From Myxococcota bacterium (GTDB lineage: Bacteria; Myxococcota_A; UBA9160; SMWR01): DNA of 64,000 nucleotides. Positions within the stretch are counted from its first letter, which is position 1. Each line of letters begins with the position of its first letter. The position numbers and the translations under genes were made by a program. Where the stretch lies: the NCBI GenBank assembly GCA_022447545.1, contig JAKVBI010000001.1, positions 62,001 through 126,000 of the forward strand, written 5' to 3'. This document shows positions 26,335-36,491 of the stretch, piece after piece. Below the pieces are notes generated by a model, which did not search any database, had not been told where the DNA came from, and was given only the letters and a program-made list of their open reading frames with translations.

Positions 26335-26421
26335 TGTATCTCCCCTTTTACGATGGGGATAATACCGCTGTTTTCAGGTTTTTCGCCGAAAGGAACGCCC
26401 GGAACTTGGAGATTAGAACGC

Positions 26422-26440
26422 AAAAGCCCAATTCGGGGCT
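26422..26440 (-). terminator. Weak intrinsic terminator after the sigma-factor gene
   Basis: On the minus strand AGCCC-CGAATT-GGGCT followed by TTT, about 57 nt after the sigma-factor stop. The stem is only 5 bp and the U-tract short. Confidence 0.35.
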
Positions 26441-26496
26441 CCGTGAGTACCAGGGTCCCATTCCGGAAGCCTTTCGGGCCAGAACAGCGGGCGGGA

Positions 26497-27903
26497 TCAG
26501 TCCATCGAACCGGCGGAGAAATCAAGCGATCGGAGGAGACCCGAAGCAGCCGGCTGCTCGCGCAGACGCAACAGCGCACGGCCCTCGAGCTGCCTCACAC
26601 GCTCACGCGAGATCCCGATCTCATCGCCTATTTCGGCCAGGGTGGCCATGCTCCCCTTGAGCCCGAAGCGAAGCTCAACGATACGGCGCTCTCGAGGATT
26701 CAAAACGGACAACATGCTTCCAATTTCTCGGCGCACCTCGTGCGCGTCGATCTCCTCCACCGGGTCGGTGGCAACCGGATCTGCGAGCGCGTCGTCCAGG
26801 GTCAAGGCCTCGGTCCCCGGAATCGGGGCATGTGTGGATTTGATGGGAGCCATGGTTCCCACAAGCCGATCGATCTCCTCGACCGAGAGTTCCATCACTT
26901 CGGCGAGTTCTTCGCGATTGGGATCTCTGCCAGTCTTGCGGCGCAGAGTCTCCTCCATCCTCCGGAACCGAACCTGCCTCTCCCAGATGTGGGATGGGGC
27001 TCGCACAGTGCGAGACTGGTTCTGGATGACCCGCATGATCGCCTGGCGGATCCACCACACCGCGTACGTGGAGAACATGAAACCGCGCCGGTAGTCGAAC
27101 TTCTCGACGGCGCGGATCAGGCCGAGATTCCCCTCCTGGATCAAATCCATGAAGGGAACGCCCATCTTCCGGTACTGCATCGCCAACTTCACAACGAGCC
27201 GAAGATTGTGGGAAACGAAAGTCTGTTTTGCCTGATCTTGGATCTCGAGAGCGCGATCAGCACGAGCCAATGAGGCTCTCGCCGACGGCTTGTTCAACCC
27301 CATCTCGCGTTTCTGGGCAGCGATGGGGCGAGAACGCGGCATACCCACGAGTTTCTTGAATTTCCTGTGAATCGACCGAACCACATCGATCGAGAGATTC
27401 GAACCCATCAGGTGTTTGGCGATTGCAGCGTCGCACTTTTCCGTTGCGGTTTCCGTCTGGCTGCTCTCTCGCTCCTCCACCAGAGCTCGAAGCTTTTTCA
27501 TCCTGCGATCGATTTGGCTTCCCCAGTCCTTGCCAGTTCCATCGCGATACCCCGCCGACAGCGCAGCAGATACATGACCGGCCTCATTTCGAGCGCGCCA
27601 GATGGAGAGAAACTCTTTGGCCGTTCCCGGAATTGCGTAAACCGATGCTCGGAAGGCGAGGTCCTGCTCTTCGATGGTCTTCGCCAGAGCGTACGTTTCT
27701 TCCTTGCTGAGCAGAGGAACATTTCCGACAGAGCGGATGTAGTTGTTCAGACCATCCGACGAATCTGACCCTTCGGAAAGCCTCGAAACGCCCGATTCGC
27801 GCCTCTCCTCTTCGGTTTCTGCACCTTCCACCGGTTCGCCCCCGGCGCCCTCGGAACCGCTTCGATCGGCCCCGTAATCGCCCAAATCGCTGTCTCTATC
27901 CAT
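26497..27903 (-). CDS. RNA polymerase sigma-70 family factor (RpoD-like, probable alternative sigma)
   Basis: A 468-residue sigma factor. It has region 1.2 ([18 protein letters not shown]), a divergent non-conserved region, region 2 (about 230-300) with [37 protein letters not shown] and a 2.4 helix [12 protein letters not shown], then region 3, and region 4 with RIVELRFGL and [14 protein letters not shown]. It lacks the long region 1.1 of housekeeping RpoD, and region 2.4 differs from the RpoD consensus, so it is more likely a group-2-type factor. The ATG at 27903 has AGGGG 6 nt upstream; an upstream ATG (27957) has none. Two inverted repeats precede it. Confidence 0.93.
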   Translation of the reverse strand: MDRDSDLGDYGADRSGSEGAGGEPVEGAETEEERRESGVSRLSEGSDSSDGLNNYIRSVGNVPLLSKEETYALAKTIEEQDLAFRASVYAIPGTAKEFLSIWRARNEAGHVSAALSAGYRDGTGKDWGSQIDRRMKKLRALVEERESSQTETATEKCDAAIAKHLMGSNLSIDVVRSIHRKFKKLVGMPRSRPIAAQKREMGLNKPSARASLARADRALEIQDQAKQTFVSHNLRLVVKLAMQYRKMGVPFMDLIQEGNLGLIRAVEKFDYRRGFMFSTYAVWWIRQAIMRVIQNQSRTVRAPSHIWERQVRFRRMEETLRRKTGRDPNREELAEVMELSVEEIDRLVGTMAPIKSTHAPIPGTEALTLDDALADPVATDPVEEIDAHEVRREIGSMLSVLNPRERRIVELRFGLKGSMATLAEIGDEIGISRERVRQLEGRALLRLREQPAASGLLRSLDFSAGSMD

Positions 27904-27961
27904 TTGCAACCCCTGTGCTCCACCAACAACGTGAATCGACAGTTCAATGATAGACATAAGG

Positions 27962-27995
27962 TGCGATTTTCATCGTAAAGATGCTGTAAATCGCA
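27962..27995. promoter_or_regulatory. Nested inverted repeat upstream of the sigma-factor gene
   Basis: TGCGATTT (27962-27969) and AAATCGCA (27988-27995) are perfect 8-base arms. Inside are CATC (27971-27974) and GATG (27980-27983). The site is AT-richer than its surroundings and lies 59-92 nt before the chosen start. It is either an operator or an RNA hairpin in the 5' leader. Confidence 0.4.
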
Positions 27996-28000
27996 ATTTT

Positions 28001-28020
28001 GTGAGGAGATATGGCCTCAC
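28001..28020. promoter_or_regulatory. Second inverted repeat upstream of the sigma-factor gene
   Basis: GTGAGG and CCTCAC, 6-base perfect arms around 8 nt, next to the repeat at 27962-27995. There is no U-tract to make it a terminator for the ABC permease gene that ends at 28115. Confidence 0.3.
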
Positions 28021-28114
28021 CTGAAGTCGGGAGTGAAAGCCGTTGTGAGCGCGAGTTTTGCGATGCCAGATGCGCATGGTGCGCGGAGGGCCCACACACC
28101 ACAGAAGCGAACCT

Positions 28115-30679
28115 TCACCCGAGTTGCGACTGCAAGAGGGCTAGCGGTCGCTCGCGAAGAACGGAACGCCCAGCGAATCGTGCTGTAAAAACACAGATGA
28201 GAGGGATTGCCACGACCGTCCCCGACGTAGCCCACCAGTCGATCGCCCAGTCCGATTCAAGTAGGAGACGGCTCAAGAGCGCGCTGGACAGAGCACTGCA
28301 AGTCACACCAGCCAAAGATGCGAACAGACTCAATAAGCCGAACTCGAAATCCGTTGCTGCACGGATCTGGCCGAATTCCGCACCGAGCACCTTCAACAAA
28401 TTCGTCTCCCAGCGACGGGTTCTCGCCTGATCTCTCGCAATGGCGAACACCAGAACCAGACCTACGAAGACAGAGAACGCGGCGGTGGAAGTCAGCGCCC
28501 ATTCCAGTTGTTTCAAGAGGCCCAACAGCCTCTCGACAGAACGGGTGACGTCGATGATCGAGACATTGGGGAACTCCTGAGTGATGGAACCCTGAAGAGA
28601 CTCCCTCAATGTGGGGGAAAGGCGTGGAATCGATGCGATCAGAATTTGCGGCGCCTCTTCCAGAACACCGGGCTGAAAGGTCACGAAAAAATTGGGCTGC
28701 AAGCTGTTCCAGCGAACCTCTCGCAGATTCACCACCTGGCCCGAAACCCGCACTCCCTGAACATCGAAATCCAACACGTCGCCCAGGCCCACGCCGAGTT
28801 CATCTGCGAAATGCACCTCCAGAGAGAGCTGGGCCGGTCCTTCCACCACGGGTTCGAACGGGCCCATGAATGGAGTTCCTTCCACCAGCTTTTCGGAGTC
28901 GCTCAGGGCTTCTGCATAAGTGAGGTTGTAACGACGCGTCCTGAGTTGAGCCTCCCGGCCTTCGCGCGCCCTTCGCGCGGTGAGTGTGTCGCGCCGGGCG
29001 GCTGGGGCCGGATTGTCGACCCCGTTGATGCCTGTAAGTCGGGCGCGCACCATGGGAGACAGCCTCTGGAGGACCGATCCCTGACCCTTCACGTGCTCTC
29101 TCAAGGGATCCACCTGTTCGGGCTGAATGTCGAAAAGGAACAGGCTGGGAATCCCCGGCCCTTTTGGCGGATCCAGATCGCGACTCAGCGCTGCCCGCAG
29201 CTGAGGAGCGAGGCTCACCAGGAGGGCACAGAGCGAAATCGTCACAAAGTTGGCCAGACTGCCGCCAGTGCCTCGGGCCATTCGCCGAAGGGCGAGCCGT
29301 AGAGAGACACTCGATGGTCGGGGAAGCCGAGCGATCAGGTGAAACAGCAACCGCCCGGAGAGGGCAAGCAGTGCCATGGCGGTTGCAAAGACCGCCACGA
29401 ACAAGCTGCCCGCTTCGAGACTCTCTGCCCGCCATACCGAAAAGGCCCAAAAGGTCACCAGGGCGGGTATGAGCAACAAGACATCCCGTGGGCCCTGTTC
29501 GAGGGAGGGCTCGGTGTGCTCCCGAAACAAGGAGGCAGGTTTCAGACTGCGAATACGCGCGACGAGCGGCAGGCAGGCTGCAGTACTTCCCAACCACGCC
29601 AAAGCGAAGGTCACAGCAAGAGTTCGAGCCTCCAATCCCAGAGTCGCTCCGGGTGGCAGGAAATCCGCTGCAGCCGCCGCCACGGCCGGGAGCAGGGCTG
29701 CTGCGAGTCCACAGGCAATTCCTGTCGCCAAACCGGCCAGACACCAGAGTTGGATCATGAACACACTCTGGGCTCTCGCGCGGCTGGCGCCGAGGCTCAT
29801 CAAGATGGCGATTTCATGTAAGCGCGCCAGAAGGAACGAGCGAAACAGATACGCCGCCCCCAAACCCGCCAGGAACACCGCGACACAACTGACGAGGCCA
29901 AGATAGGAGGCGACCGCCCCATAGGCGCGGGCGAGGCTACGAGTCGCCTCCAGATGAGATTGAACCCGGACCCGCTCATCGTCCAGCATCGAACGAAATC
30001 TCTGGGTCACGACCTCGACGTCCACGCCTTCGGACAATCGATAGAAGCGCTGGTACTCGATGCGAGACCCGGTGTCGATCAAACCCGTGGACGGTAGGTG
30101 CTCAATCGGAAGGTAGATCCGAGGTGCGATGGAAAACCCACTGGTCGCTCGACCCGTGTCCCGCGCAACCGTGTCGATCACCTGGAAAGACATCTGACCG
30201 ATTCGAATCTGCCCACCGACTTTCACTTCGAGTTGCTCGACGAGCGCAGGATCGAGCCAGGCACCGGGGGTATCGAGAAACCGTGCCCGCTCCGCGTCCC
30301 CTGCGGGCCCCGCCCCCTCCAGTTCGATCATCCCGTAGTGAGGGAAACGGCCGTCGATGGCACGAACCTCTACGAGACGCGCCCGCTCACCCCCTCCCGC
30401 CATTGAAAAAAGCCGGGCACCCGGCGAAACCAACGCACCCCGACCTGCCGCCCCATCAAAGCGTCTCGCCTCTTCCGCTTCCAGAGGCCGTGACGATTGG
30501 ACGACGAGGTCCGCCCCCATGAACGAACGGGAACGGGCGACCAGTTCACTGGCCACCGCGTGATCAAATGCATCCAGAGCAGCGAAGCCTGTCAACCCGA
30601 TGGCCAGATTCACTGCAAAGAAGAGGGCGAAACGTGGAGAGTTTCGAATCTCCAGGTAGGCCAGCCGCAACCCGTTCAT
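28115..30679 (-). CDS. FtsX-like ABC transporter permease (YbbP type)
   Basis: An 854-residue permease with an N-terminal membrane helix ([20 protein letters not shown]), a large periplasmic domain, then two groups of membrane segments with FtsX-type domains, as in YbbP and other MacB-like exporters. The length fits the YbbP family (about 800-850). GGGAGG precedes the ATG. It is 46 nt after the ATPase gene. E. coli has tesA beside ybbA-ybbP; here all three genes lie on one strand. The substrate is unknown, probably an envelope lipid or lipoprotein-related process. Confidence 0.92.
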   Translation of the reverse strand: MNGLRLAYLEIRNSPRFALFFAVNLAIGLTGFAALDAFDHAVASELVARSRSFMGADLVVQSSRPLEAEEARRFDGAAGRGALVSPGARLFSMAGGGERARLVEVRAIDGRFPHYGMIELEGAGPAGDAERARFLDTPGAWLDPALVEQLEVKVGGQIRIGQMSFQVIDTVARDTGRATSGFSIAPRIYLPIEHLPSTGLIDTGSRIEYQRFYRLSEGVDVEVVTQRFRSMLDDERVRVQSHLEATRSLARAYGAVASYLGLVSCVAVFLAGLGAAYLFRSFLLARLHEIAILMSLGASRARAQSVFMIQLWCLAGLATGIACGLAAALLPAVAAAAADFLPPGATLGLEARTLAVTFALAWLGSTAACLPLVARIRSLKPASLFREHTEPSLEQGPRDVLLLIPALVTFWAFSVWRAESLEAGSLFVAVFATAMALLALSGRLLFHLIARLPRPSSVSLRLALRRMARGTGGSLANFVTISLCALLVSLAPQLRAALSRDLDPPKGPGIPSLFLFDIQPEQVDPLREHVKGQGSVLQRLSPMVRARLTGINGVDNPAPAARRDTLTARRAREGREAQLRTRRYNLTYAEALSDSEKLVEGTPFMGPFEPVVEGPAQLSLEVHFADELGVGLGDVLDFDVQGVRVSGQVVNLREVRWNSLQPNFFVTFQPGVLEEAPQILIASIPRLSPTLRESLQGSITQEFPNVSIIDVTRSVERLLGLLKQLEWALTSTAAFSVFVGLVLVFAIARDQARTRRWETNLLKVLGAEFGQIRAATDFEFGLLSLFASLAGVTCSALSSALLSRLLLESDWAIDWWATSGTVVAIPLICVFTARFAGRSVLRERPLALLQSQLG

Positions 30680-30725
30680 GCCGATTCCACACCTCCCAGG
30701 AGGTGCATGGGGCCGCTCCGAGAAC

Positions 30726-31391
30726 TCACGCCAGTCGACCGGACACCAGTTCCAAGCGGCGATCGCAAGCCGCCGCCAACTCCTGGCTGTGGGTGACCAG
30801 CACGAGAGTCATCTCCACCCGTTGGACGAGGTCGAACAGGAGATTCATGACCGTGCGCCCCGTACGAACATCGATACTGCCACTGGGCTCGTCGGCCAAC
30901 AGCAGAGCCGGCTCCACGACCATCGCGCGTGCGATGGCAACGCGTTGGCACTCGCCCCCCGAAAGTCGCGACGGAAGGTGGTTCGCGCGGTCCGCGAGAC
31001 CCACCTGTTCGAGGGCACCCCGGGCCCGTTCAAGGGCGTCCGACGCATTCTGAAGTTCCAACGGCAGGGCGATGTTCTCGAGTGCGCTGAGACCTGCCAT
31101 CAGATGAAACTGCTGAAACACGATGCCCAACTCGCGTGCTCGAAATGCTGCGAGTTCGCTCTCCCCCATGGTTTCGAGCTCACAACCAGCGACTCGCACC
31201 GTGCCCCGGCTCGGAGCGTCGAGCCCGGCCAACAGCGACAACAGTGTCGATTTCCCACTTCCCGACTCGCCCACGATCGCCACGGTTTCACCGCGATCCA
31301 CACTGAAGCTGAGATCGTTCAAGACCTCGAGCCGCCCCGCCCCAGTGTCGAAGTGCTTCGACACTTCTTCCACACAAAGGATTTCGCTCAA
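30726..31391 (-). CDS. ABC transporter ATP-binding protein (LolD/YbbA type)
   Basis: A 221-residue ATPase with a Walker A ([14 protein letters not shown]), Q-loop ([10 protein letters not shown]), signature [14 protein letters not shown], Walker B ([10 protein letters not shown]) and switch His (THSQEL). It belongs to the MacB/LolD/YbbA group that drives FtsX-type permeases. The TTG start is 15 nt after the tesA stop. Together with the permease it forms an exporter of the extrusion or mechanotransmission type. Confidence 0.95.
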   Translation of the reverse strand: MSEILCVEEVSKHFDTGAGRLEVLNDLSFSVDRGETVAIVGESGSGKSTLLSLLAGLDAPSRGTVRVAGCELETMGESELAAFRARELGIVFQQFHLMAGLSALENIALPLELQNASDALERARGALEQVGLADRANHLPSRLSGGECQRVAIARAMVVEPALLLADEPSGSIDVRTGRTVMNLLFDLVQRVEMTLVLVTHSQELAAACDRRLELVSGRLA

Positions 31392-31406
31392 GGGACGACC
31401 ACCGGA

Positions 31407-32078
31407 TCAGAGAAGGGGTTCGAGGTGGGACAAAACGGTTTCCGCAACGATTTCATGCCCACGCGCATTGGGGTGAATCCCATCGGGAAGGTTGAGGTTC
31501 TGGCGAGCCGCAACGCCTTCCAGCAGGAACGGGATCAAGGGTACCCCGTGGGTTTGAGACAGGGAGGAGAAGATCTCCTCGAAGGCGCGAGTGTACTCGG
31601 GGCCATAGTTCGGTGGCATCTTCATCCCCGCGATGAGAACCCGAACGCCCTCCTCGCGAGACCGTTCGATGACATCCGCCAGGTTCTGCTTGGTCTGGTC
31701 TACCGCAAGCCCCCGCAGCCCGTCGTTGGCTCCAAGTGCCAGTACCAGCACATCCGGTTTACTGCGCAACTGCCAGCGCAAACGCGAGAGTCCACTGGCC
31801 GAGGTCGAACCACTGATCCCGGCGTTGATCACCCGAACATCATGCCCCGACGCGCGCAGCTTCTTCTCCACGAGAGCCGGGTAGGCCTGCTCAGCCTCGA
31901 CCCCATAACCCTCGGTGAGGGAATCGCCGAGACAGAGGATCCGCAGCTCGGCCCACACCGGCGATGGAGCCAACACGAGCCAGGACAACAACCCCCAGAC
32001 CCAGCAGGAGAGGCTCCGCTGAACGAGGGTTCGACAGCGTTCGGACCGCACCTGGAGGAAGATGGGGGAATTCACCAT
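31407..32078 (-). CDS. tesA: Periplasmic arylesterase/lysophospholipase TesA (SGNH hydrolase)
   Basis: A 223-residue SGNH hydrolase with a signal peptide (LLSWLVLAPSPVWA). The conserved blocks are ILCLGDSLTEGYG (nucleophile Ser), LALGANDGLRG (Asn) and PDGIHPNARGH (Asp-His). TesA homologues hydrolyse acyl-CoA, lysophospholipids and aryl esters in the periplasm. The ATG at 32078 lies exactly 6 nt after a TACCGT hexamer, with no Shine-Dalgarno. It is probably the first gene of the tesA-ABC transcript. Confidence 0.92.
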   Translation of the reverse strand: MVNSPIFLQVRSERCRTLVQRSLSCWVWGLLSWLVLAPSPVWAELRILCLGDSLTEGYGVEAEQAYPALVEKKLRASGHDVRVINAGISGSTSASGLSRLRWQLRSKPDVLVLALGANDGLRGLAVDQTKQNLADVIERSREEGVRVLIAGMKMPPNYGPEYTRAFEEIFSSLSQTHGVPLIPFLLEGVAARQNLNLPDGIHPNARGHEIVAETVLSHLEPLL

Positions 32079-32084
32079 GGCGGC

Positions 32085-32090
32085 ACGGTA
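32085..32090 (-). promoter_or_regulatory. TANNNT hexamer 6 nt before the tesA start
   Basis: TACCGT on the minus strand, followed by GCCGCC and the ATG at 32078. No convincing -35 is visible, so this is the weakest of the leaderless-type candidates. Confidence 0.25.
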
Positions 32091-32183
32091 ACGCGACCAG
32101 CGCCCCGCGGCTGCGAGGGGCGAACTGGCGGCACTGGATTCCCGCGGATACATTCTCGGGCCGTCATCCTCCAGGAACGCGCA

Positions 32184-32381
32184 TTGCCCATCAAAGCCTC
32201 TTCGAACCATCTGGTGGTCCTTCGTTGCACGAAGTGCGGCGATTCGCACACGCCCTGCCTGCCAGTCCACGCGAAAACGGTGTGTGCCGCATGCGGGGAG
32301 GGCGCAGCCCGAGCAGACCGCGGCAATTCTCAGGGCGTACTCTTCGTTCCGAGCCCCGAGAAACACAACCAACCGCTCTAG
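32184..32381 (+). CDS. Possible small zinc-ribbon protein (CxxC...CxxC)
   Basis: A 65-residue TTG frame, AGGA 8 nt upstream. It contains RCTKCGDSHTPC then VCAACGEG: two CxxC pairs about 15 residues apart, the layout of small 'CxxC-x17-CxxC' zinc ribbons (CSxCG...PVxCRxC). Third positions are strongly G/C, as in real genes of this window, and no other gene occupies the interval between tesA and the LuxR gene. It is divergent from tesA. The function would be unknown. Confidence 0.45.
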   Translation: MPIKASSNHLVVLRCTKCGDSHTPCLPVHAKTVCAACGEGAARADRGNSQGVLFVPSPEKHNQPL

Positions 32382-32536
32382 CCCGCGCCAGAGTTCCCTC
32401 GAGAGTGTCCCGAATGGCGGCCGAGGGATGGAGTGAACAGACGATCCCCTTGGGGACATCCCCATTGCGGCTCAGCCCTTGAATTCGGTAGGCGGATGCA
32501 GTGGGCTTGACGAGAGACCAAACGCGAGGTTCCAGC

Positions 32537-33694
32537 ATGTCGAACGAAGCGCGAGTCGTGGCCATGATCGAGCGCATCTACGATGCCGCCATCGAACCCT
32601 CGGCATGGGAGACCTTCTCCCAGGAGCTGTCGACGGAATTTGGTGGAGCTGCCGTCCTGATCTCGGTCGAGCGTCAGTCCGTCGCCGGCACCGGTGGCAA
32701 GCAACTGGCGATCTACAGCGCGGGGATCCTGGACGACTTCATCCCCGTTCTGCTCACGCATCTGGAAAAAGGGCTGCCCTGGGGAAAGTTTGCCAAGCCC
32801 GAATTCCTCGGGCGTTTCGCTCCGACTTCTGAACTCTATCCGGACGACCAGCTGAAGGAAACAGCGTTTTACACCGACTTCATGTCTCCCCAGGGCCTCG
32901 AGCCCGAAGGTCCTCTGGGGCACGTGATCCACGCCGATCCCGAGGGGGAATCTTCGGGAATCGGAATCTACCGCCGTGTCGGAGGTCGCCCGTTCAACCC
33001 GCAAGACATCGAATTCGGCAATCGACTCGTCCCACACCTGGCCCGAGCATTCGATATCCAGCGACAGCTTGGTGGCTACGAGCGCGAGCGGATCGCTCTC
33101 ACGGAGGTCATGGACCGCCTTCCCAATGGAGTGGTGTTGCTCGATAGCCGGGGAAGGCCGGTGACCTGGAACCGCAGCGCCGAGCGGATTGCCGACCGCG
33201 ACGATGGCTTCCGCATCGAAGCCGACGGTCCGCGCCTGTGGAACAGCCAGGAAAACGTGATGATGCGCAAGCTCATCGAGTCGGCCATTGAGTCGGGGCT
33301 GCAGCGGGGAGAGGGTTCTGGGCAGTTCATGCCGATTTCGAGGCCCTCCGGGCGGAGGCCCCTGGTCACCATGGTCACATCACTCCTCAAGCCCGCGCCC
33401 CAGAGCAGCGGCCGCGACGCGGTTGCGGCACTGTTCGTCAGCGACCCCTCAGACGCCAAACTGAGCACCAGTGAAGTGCTGAAATCGCTCTACTCTCTGA
33501 CGCGTGCCGAAGCCGAATTGGTGGGTCTGCTCGCCAGTGGAAAGTCGCTGGAGGAAGTCGCCAATGAGCGGGGGATCACGATGAATACGGCACGTAGCCA
33601 ACTCAAACAGGTGTTTGCCAAAACAGACACACGGCGCCAGGGTGAACTCGTACAAATCGTCCTGACCGGCATTGCCACCATCGACCTCGAATAG
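32537..33694 (+). CDS. LuxR-type transcriptional regulator with N-terminal sensor region
   Basis: A 385-residue protein. The C-terminal 65 residues are a LuxR-type helix-turn-helix: LTRAEAELVGLLASGKSLEE, then NERGITMNTARSQLKQVFAK. Residues about 1-190 form an alpha/beta region without a name I can give, and residues about 190-300 (VMDRLPNGVVLLDSRGRPV, WNRSAERI) resemble a PAS-like fold. The ATG at 32537 has GAGG 8 nt upstream and starts a typical helix (ARVVAMIERIYDAA). The ligand and regulon are unknown. Confidence 0.87.
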   Translation: MSNEARVVAMIERIYDAAIEPSAWETFSQELSTEFGGAAVLISVERQSVAGTGGKQLAIYSAGILDDFIPVLLTHLEKGLPWGKFAKPEFLGRFAPTSELYPDDQLKETAFYTDFMSPQGLEPEGPLGHVIHADPEGESSGIGIYRRVGGRPFNPQDIEFGNRLVPHLARAFDIQRQLGGYERERIALTEVMDRLPNGVVLLDSRGRPVTWNRSAERIADRDDGFRIEADGPRLWNSQENVMMRKLIESAIESGLQRGEGSGQFMPISRPSGRRPLVTMVTSLLKPAPQSSGRDAVAALFVSDPSDAKLSTSEVLKSLYSLTRAEAELVGLLASGKSLEEVANERGITMNTARSQLKQVFAKTDTRRQGELVQIVLTGIATIDLE

Positions 33695-33704
33695 CCGCCC
33701 TGCT

Positions 33705-34292
33705 GTGGATCCCTCGGCCCAACGCCGGCTCCGTGAGGCCCTGGCCCTGGCCTTGGACGCTCACGGGGAGCAGACCCGCAAGGGCACAGCGATCCCGTAC
33801 TCGAGCCACCTGCTCCAGGTCGCGGGAATGGTTCTGGAGTACGGAGGAAGTTCCGACCAGGCGATTGCCGCACTTCTCCACGACACGCTGGAGGACTGCG
33901 AAGGCATCAGTCTGGAGTCCATCAGCGACCGCTTCGGGGAAACGGTGGCACGCATCGTTGCCGATTGCAGCGATCTTCTACCCGGTGACACGCCAGCCAC
34001 GAAGTCTCCATGGAAGGATCGCAAGCGACACTATCTGTCCACTTTGTCGAAGGCCGATGAAACCAGCCTGCTGGTCGCAGCCTGCGACAAGCGGCACAAC
34101 CTGGGCTGTCTCGTGCGCGACCTCGCACACCAAGGCCCGAGCTACCTGAACCGCTTCAGTGCAGGCGCCGAGGATCAGATCTGGTATTTCGAGACGATCC
34201 TCGAAATCCTGGACGGGAGGATCCCCCCGCTCCTACTCCTTGAACTCGAGGCCCTGGTGAACGAACTCCGCGTTAGCCTGCGGTCGCCTTGA
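33705..34292 (+). CDS. HD-domain phosphohydrolase (SpoT-hydrolase-like)
   Basis: A 195-residue single-domain HD protein resembling the hydrolase half of RelA/SpoT: an N-terminal [31 protein letters not shown] (HD metal pair), and [13 protein letters not shown] (second metal-site Asp). Small stand-alone members include Mesh1/SAH-type (p)ppGpp hydrolases and uncharacterised ones. The start is uncertain: GTG 33705 avoids overlap with the regulator gene, while a TTG at 33672 would overlap it by 23 nt. Its end overlaps htpX by 20 nt on the other strand. Confidence 0.85.
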   Translation: MDPSAQRRLREALALALDAHGEQTRKGTAIPYSSHLLQVAGMVLEYGGSSDQAIAALLHDTLEDCEGISLESISDRFGETVARIVADCSDLLPGDTPATKSPWKDRKRHYLSTLSKADETSLLVAACDKRHNLGCLVRDLAHQGPSYLNRFSAGAEDQIWYFETILEILDGRIPPLLLLELEALVNELRVSLRSP

Positions 34293-35151
34293 GGGCCGCG
34301 ATCCGCTCCTCGAGCGGCGGGTGGCTCATGAACAGGCGGCTGATCCCTCCACCCCCAGCGATCCCGAAAGCAGACATCGCGTCCGGCAGGGGCTCGGTGG
34401 CTCCACCCTTCAGGCGCTCGAGTGCTGCAATCATGTTCTCGCGACCCGCCAGGCGTGCACCTCCCACGTCGGCTCGGAATTCCCTCTGGCGAGAGAACCA
34501 CATGACGATCGTGCTGGCGAGGATTCCGAAAACGATCTGAGCCACGATGGAGGTGATGAAGAAAGCAGGGCCCACCCCCCTTTCGTTCTTGAAGACCACT
34601 CGGTCGACGTAGTATCCGACTACCCGCGATAGGAAGATCACGAAAGTGTTCACCACACCCTGAATCAACGTGAGGGTGATCATGTCTCCATTGGCGACAT
34701 GGCTGACTTCATGGCCGATCACGGCCTCGGCCTCTTCTCGCGTCATCCCACGCAGTAGACCCGCACTCACCGCCACGAGCGCCTTGTCACGCCGAGCTCC
34801 GGTCGCAAAGGCATTGGGGGACTCGGAAGGAAAGATCGCGACCTCGGGCATGGCGATCCCAGCAGCCTGGGCGTGGTGTCCGACAGTCTGAACGAGCCAA
34901 TGCTCGACCTGACTCGATGGATTCTCGATGACCTGGGCACCCGTGAGGCGCTTGGCCATCCACTTGGACATCAGCAGGGAGATAAAACTACCCCCCATGC
35001 CAAAGACAGCGGAGAAGACCAGGAGGTTGCCCATGTTCAAGTTGACACCTTGCTGGTCGAGAATGGAATTCACGCCCAGCAGGCTCAGCACAATGCTGAG
35101 AACGACGAGCACCGCGATGTTGGTGACGATGAAGAGAAAAACGCGTTTCAT
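34273..35151 (-). CDS. htpX: Membrane zinc metalloprotease HtpX
   Basis: A 292-residue protein, nearly the E. coli length of 293. It has two N-terminal membrane segments ([19 protein letters not shown] and the second near [12 protein letters not shown]), the HExxH motif [16 protein letters not shown] and the third zinc ligand Glu in [12 protein letters not shown]. It degrades misfolded inner-membrane proteins together with FtsH. The ATG at 35151 matches the homologue N-terminus; earlier codons add an unrelated extension. Confidence 0.97.
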   Translation of the reverse strand: MKRVFLFIVTNIAVLVVLSIVLSLLGVNSILDQQGVNLNMGNLLVFSAVFGMGGSFISLLMSKWMAKRLTGAQVIENPSSQVEHWLVQTVGHHAQAAGIAMPEVAIFPSESPNAFATGARRDKALVAVSAGLLRGMTREEAEAVIGHEVSHVANGDMITLTLIQGVVNTFVIFLSRVVGYYVDRVVFKNERGVGPAFFITSIVAQIVFGILASTIVMWFSRQREFRADVGGARLAGRENMIAALERLKGGATEPLPDAMSAFGIAGGGGISRLFMSHPPLEERIAALKATAG

Positions 35152-35484
35152 GGCCCGAAAGACCTCCCTGATATGTCGTAAGGCGGCTCCCACCGGTTCG
35201 TCCCAGGTGGGTGAATCACTGAACCGTTCCGAAGCATGTGTCAACCCACTGGGGATCGGATCACCGTGTCCAGCTCGCCTCAGGAAATCTTATGGCCGAT
35301 TGGGCTCGGGTCAAGGTGAGACGGCTCTACTAAAACGCATTCTGCGCCCTGGAGAGGCATGCATTGGACTGCTTGACAGAATCGAGACAGCGAGGACGCT
35401 TGTAAGGCCGATCTCGGGAAGCCGAAGCAGGTTCGGCAACGCGCCAGGGCACACCACCAAGCCGAGGCCCGAACAGGAGAGGCC
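35152..35484. other. 333-nt divergent intergenic region between htpX and msrP
   Basis: No coding frame is convincing. On the minus strand TTGACA (35244-35239) is a perfect -35 for htpX, but the matching -10 (CAGTGA or AGTGAT at 17-18 nt spacing) is weak. On the plus strand TTGACA at 35373-35378 has no -10 at a proper distance. AGGAGAGG precedes the msrP ATG. No hairpin or RNA element stands out. Confidence 0.5.
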
Positions 35485-36432
35485 ATGCTGATCAAAACCG
35501 CCACGGAAATCCCCACCCGTGAGATCACAGACGAATCGCTCTATCTGAAGCGGCGCAAATTCCTCATGGGAGCCGCCTCCGCGGCGGGAGCCGCGTTGCT
35601 GCCAGGCATCGGCCACGGAGCCACGCAAGACGCCTACCGCCAGCTTCCAGACGTGAGACCGGGCCCCTTTGGCACCGACGAGCAACCGACCTCATTCGAG
35701 GACGCTTCCAGCTACAACAATTTCTACGAGTTCGGAACCGGTAAGTCGGACCCGGAGCGCCGGGCCGGCAGCCTGCGCACCGACCCCTGGACGCTGAAAG
35801 TCGGGGGAGAGGTGGGCAAACCCGGGGTCATCGGTCTCGAGAGCCTGATCGCACCCCACCAGCTCGAAGAACGTGTCTATCGCATGCGCTGCGTGGAAGC
35901 CTGGTCCATGGTGATTCCATGGGTCGGGATCCCCCTAGGAGACCTGCTCACTCGTTTCGAGCCTACCTCCAAAGCGAAGTACGTCTCCTTTCAGACCCTC
36001 TTCGATCCCTCACAGATGCCCGGTCAGCGCCGGAACGTGCTCGACTGGCCCTATGTAGAGGGATTGAGAATCGATGAAGCCATGCACCCCTTGACGATAC
36101 TCGCAGTGGGGATGTATGGACGCGTACTGCCCAATCAGAATGGCGCTCCGCTACGGCTCGTCGTTCCCTGGAAGTACGGCTTCAAGGGCATCAAATCCAT
36201 CGTCTCGATCCGACTGGTCGAAAAGGAACCACCCACGAGCTGGAACCTATCCGCTCCGCACGAATACGGCTTCTACGCCAACGTCAATCCCGAAGTCGAC
36301 CACCCGCGCTGGAGCCAGAAGAGAGAACGTCGAATCGGGGAATTCTTCAAGCGCAAAACCCTCCCCTTCAATGGATACGCCGAGCAGGTCGCACACCTCT
36401 ATCAGGACATGGATCTGCGAGCCAACTACTAA
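35485..36432 (+). CDS. msrP: Protein-methionine-sulfoxide reductase catalytic subunit MsrP (YedY)
   Basis: A 315-residue molybdoenzyme of the sulfite-oxidase fold. The Tat signal has [15 protein letters not shown] (Arg23-Arg24). The Mo ligand is Cys136 in MRCVEAWSM, and [20 protein letters not shown] is a conserved block. It repairs oxidised Met in periplasmic proteins with electrons from the MsrQ haem protein. AGGAGAGG lies before the ATG. It is followed 59 nt later by msrQ, the standard order. Confidence 0.97.
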   Translation: MLIKTATEIPTREITDESLYLKRRKFLMGAASAAGAALLPGIGHGATQDAYRQLPDVRPGPFGTDEQPTSFEDASSYNNFYEFGTGKSDPERRAGSLRTDPWTLKVGGEVGKPGVIGLESLIAPHQLEERVYRMRCVEAWSMVIPWVGIPLGDLLTRFEPTSKAKYVSFQTLFDPSQMPGQRRNVLDWPYVEGLRIDEAMHPLTILAVGMYGRVLPNQNGAPLRLVVPWKYGFKGIKSIVSIRLVEKEPPTSWNLSAPHEYGFYANVNPEVDHPRWSQKRERRIGEFFKRKTLPFNGYAEQVAHLYQDMDLRANY

Positions 36433-36491
36433 TCGGGCCCCATCTGCTGCGGAAACGTCTTGATGGGCTGCCGGAGAGGTGAGGAAGTCCC

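Noticed and set aside
25657-27273. A 538-codon plus-strand frame
   Set aside because: It is antisense to the nuclease-like and sigma-factor genes, which have real motifs; the translation has none.
30678-32183. Plus-strand open frame antisense to the ABC ATPase and tesA
   Set aside because: Shadow of genuine genes; only its last 66 codons (32184-32381) fall outside them and were kept as a possible zinc-ribbon gene.
35373-35378. Perfect TTGACA upstream of msrP
   Set aside because: No -10 element at 16-19 nt; chance match is likely.
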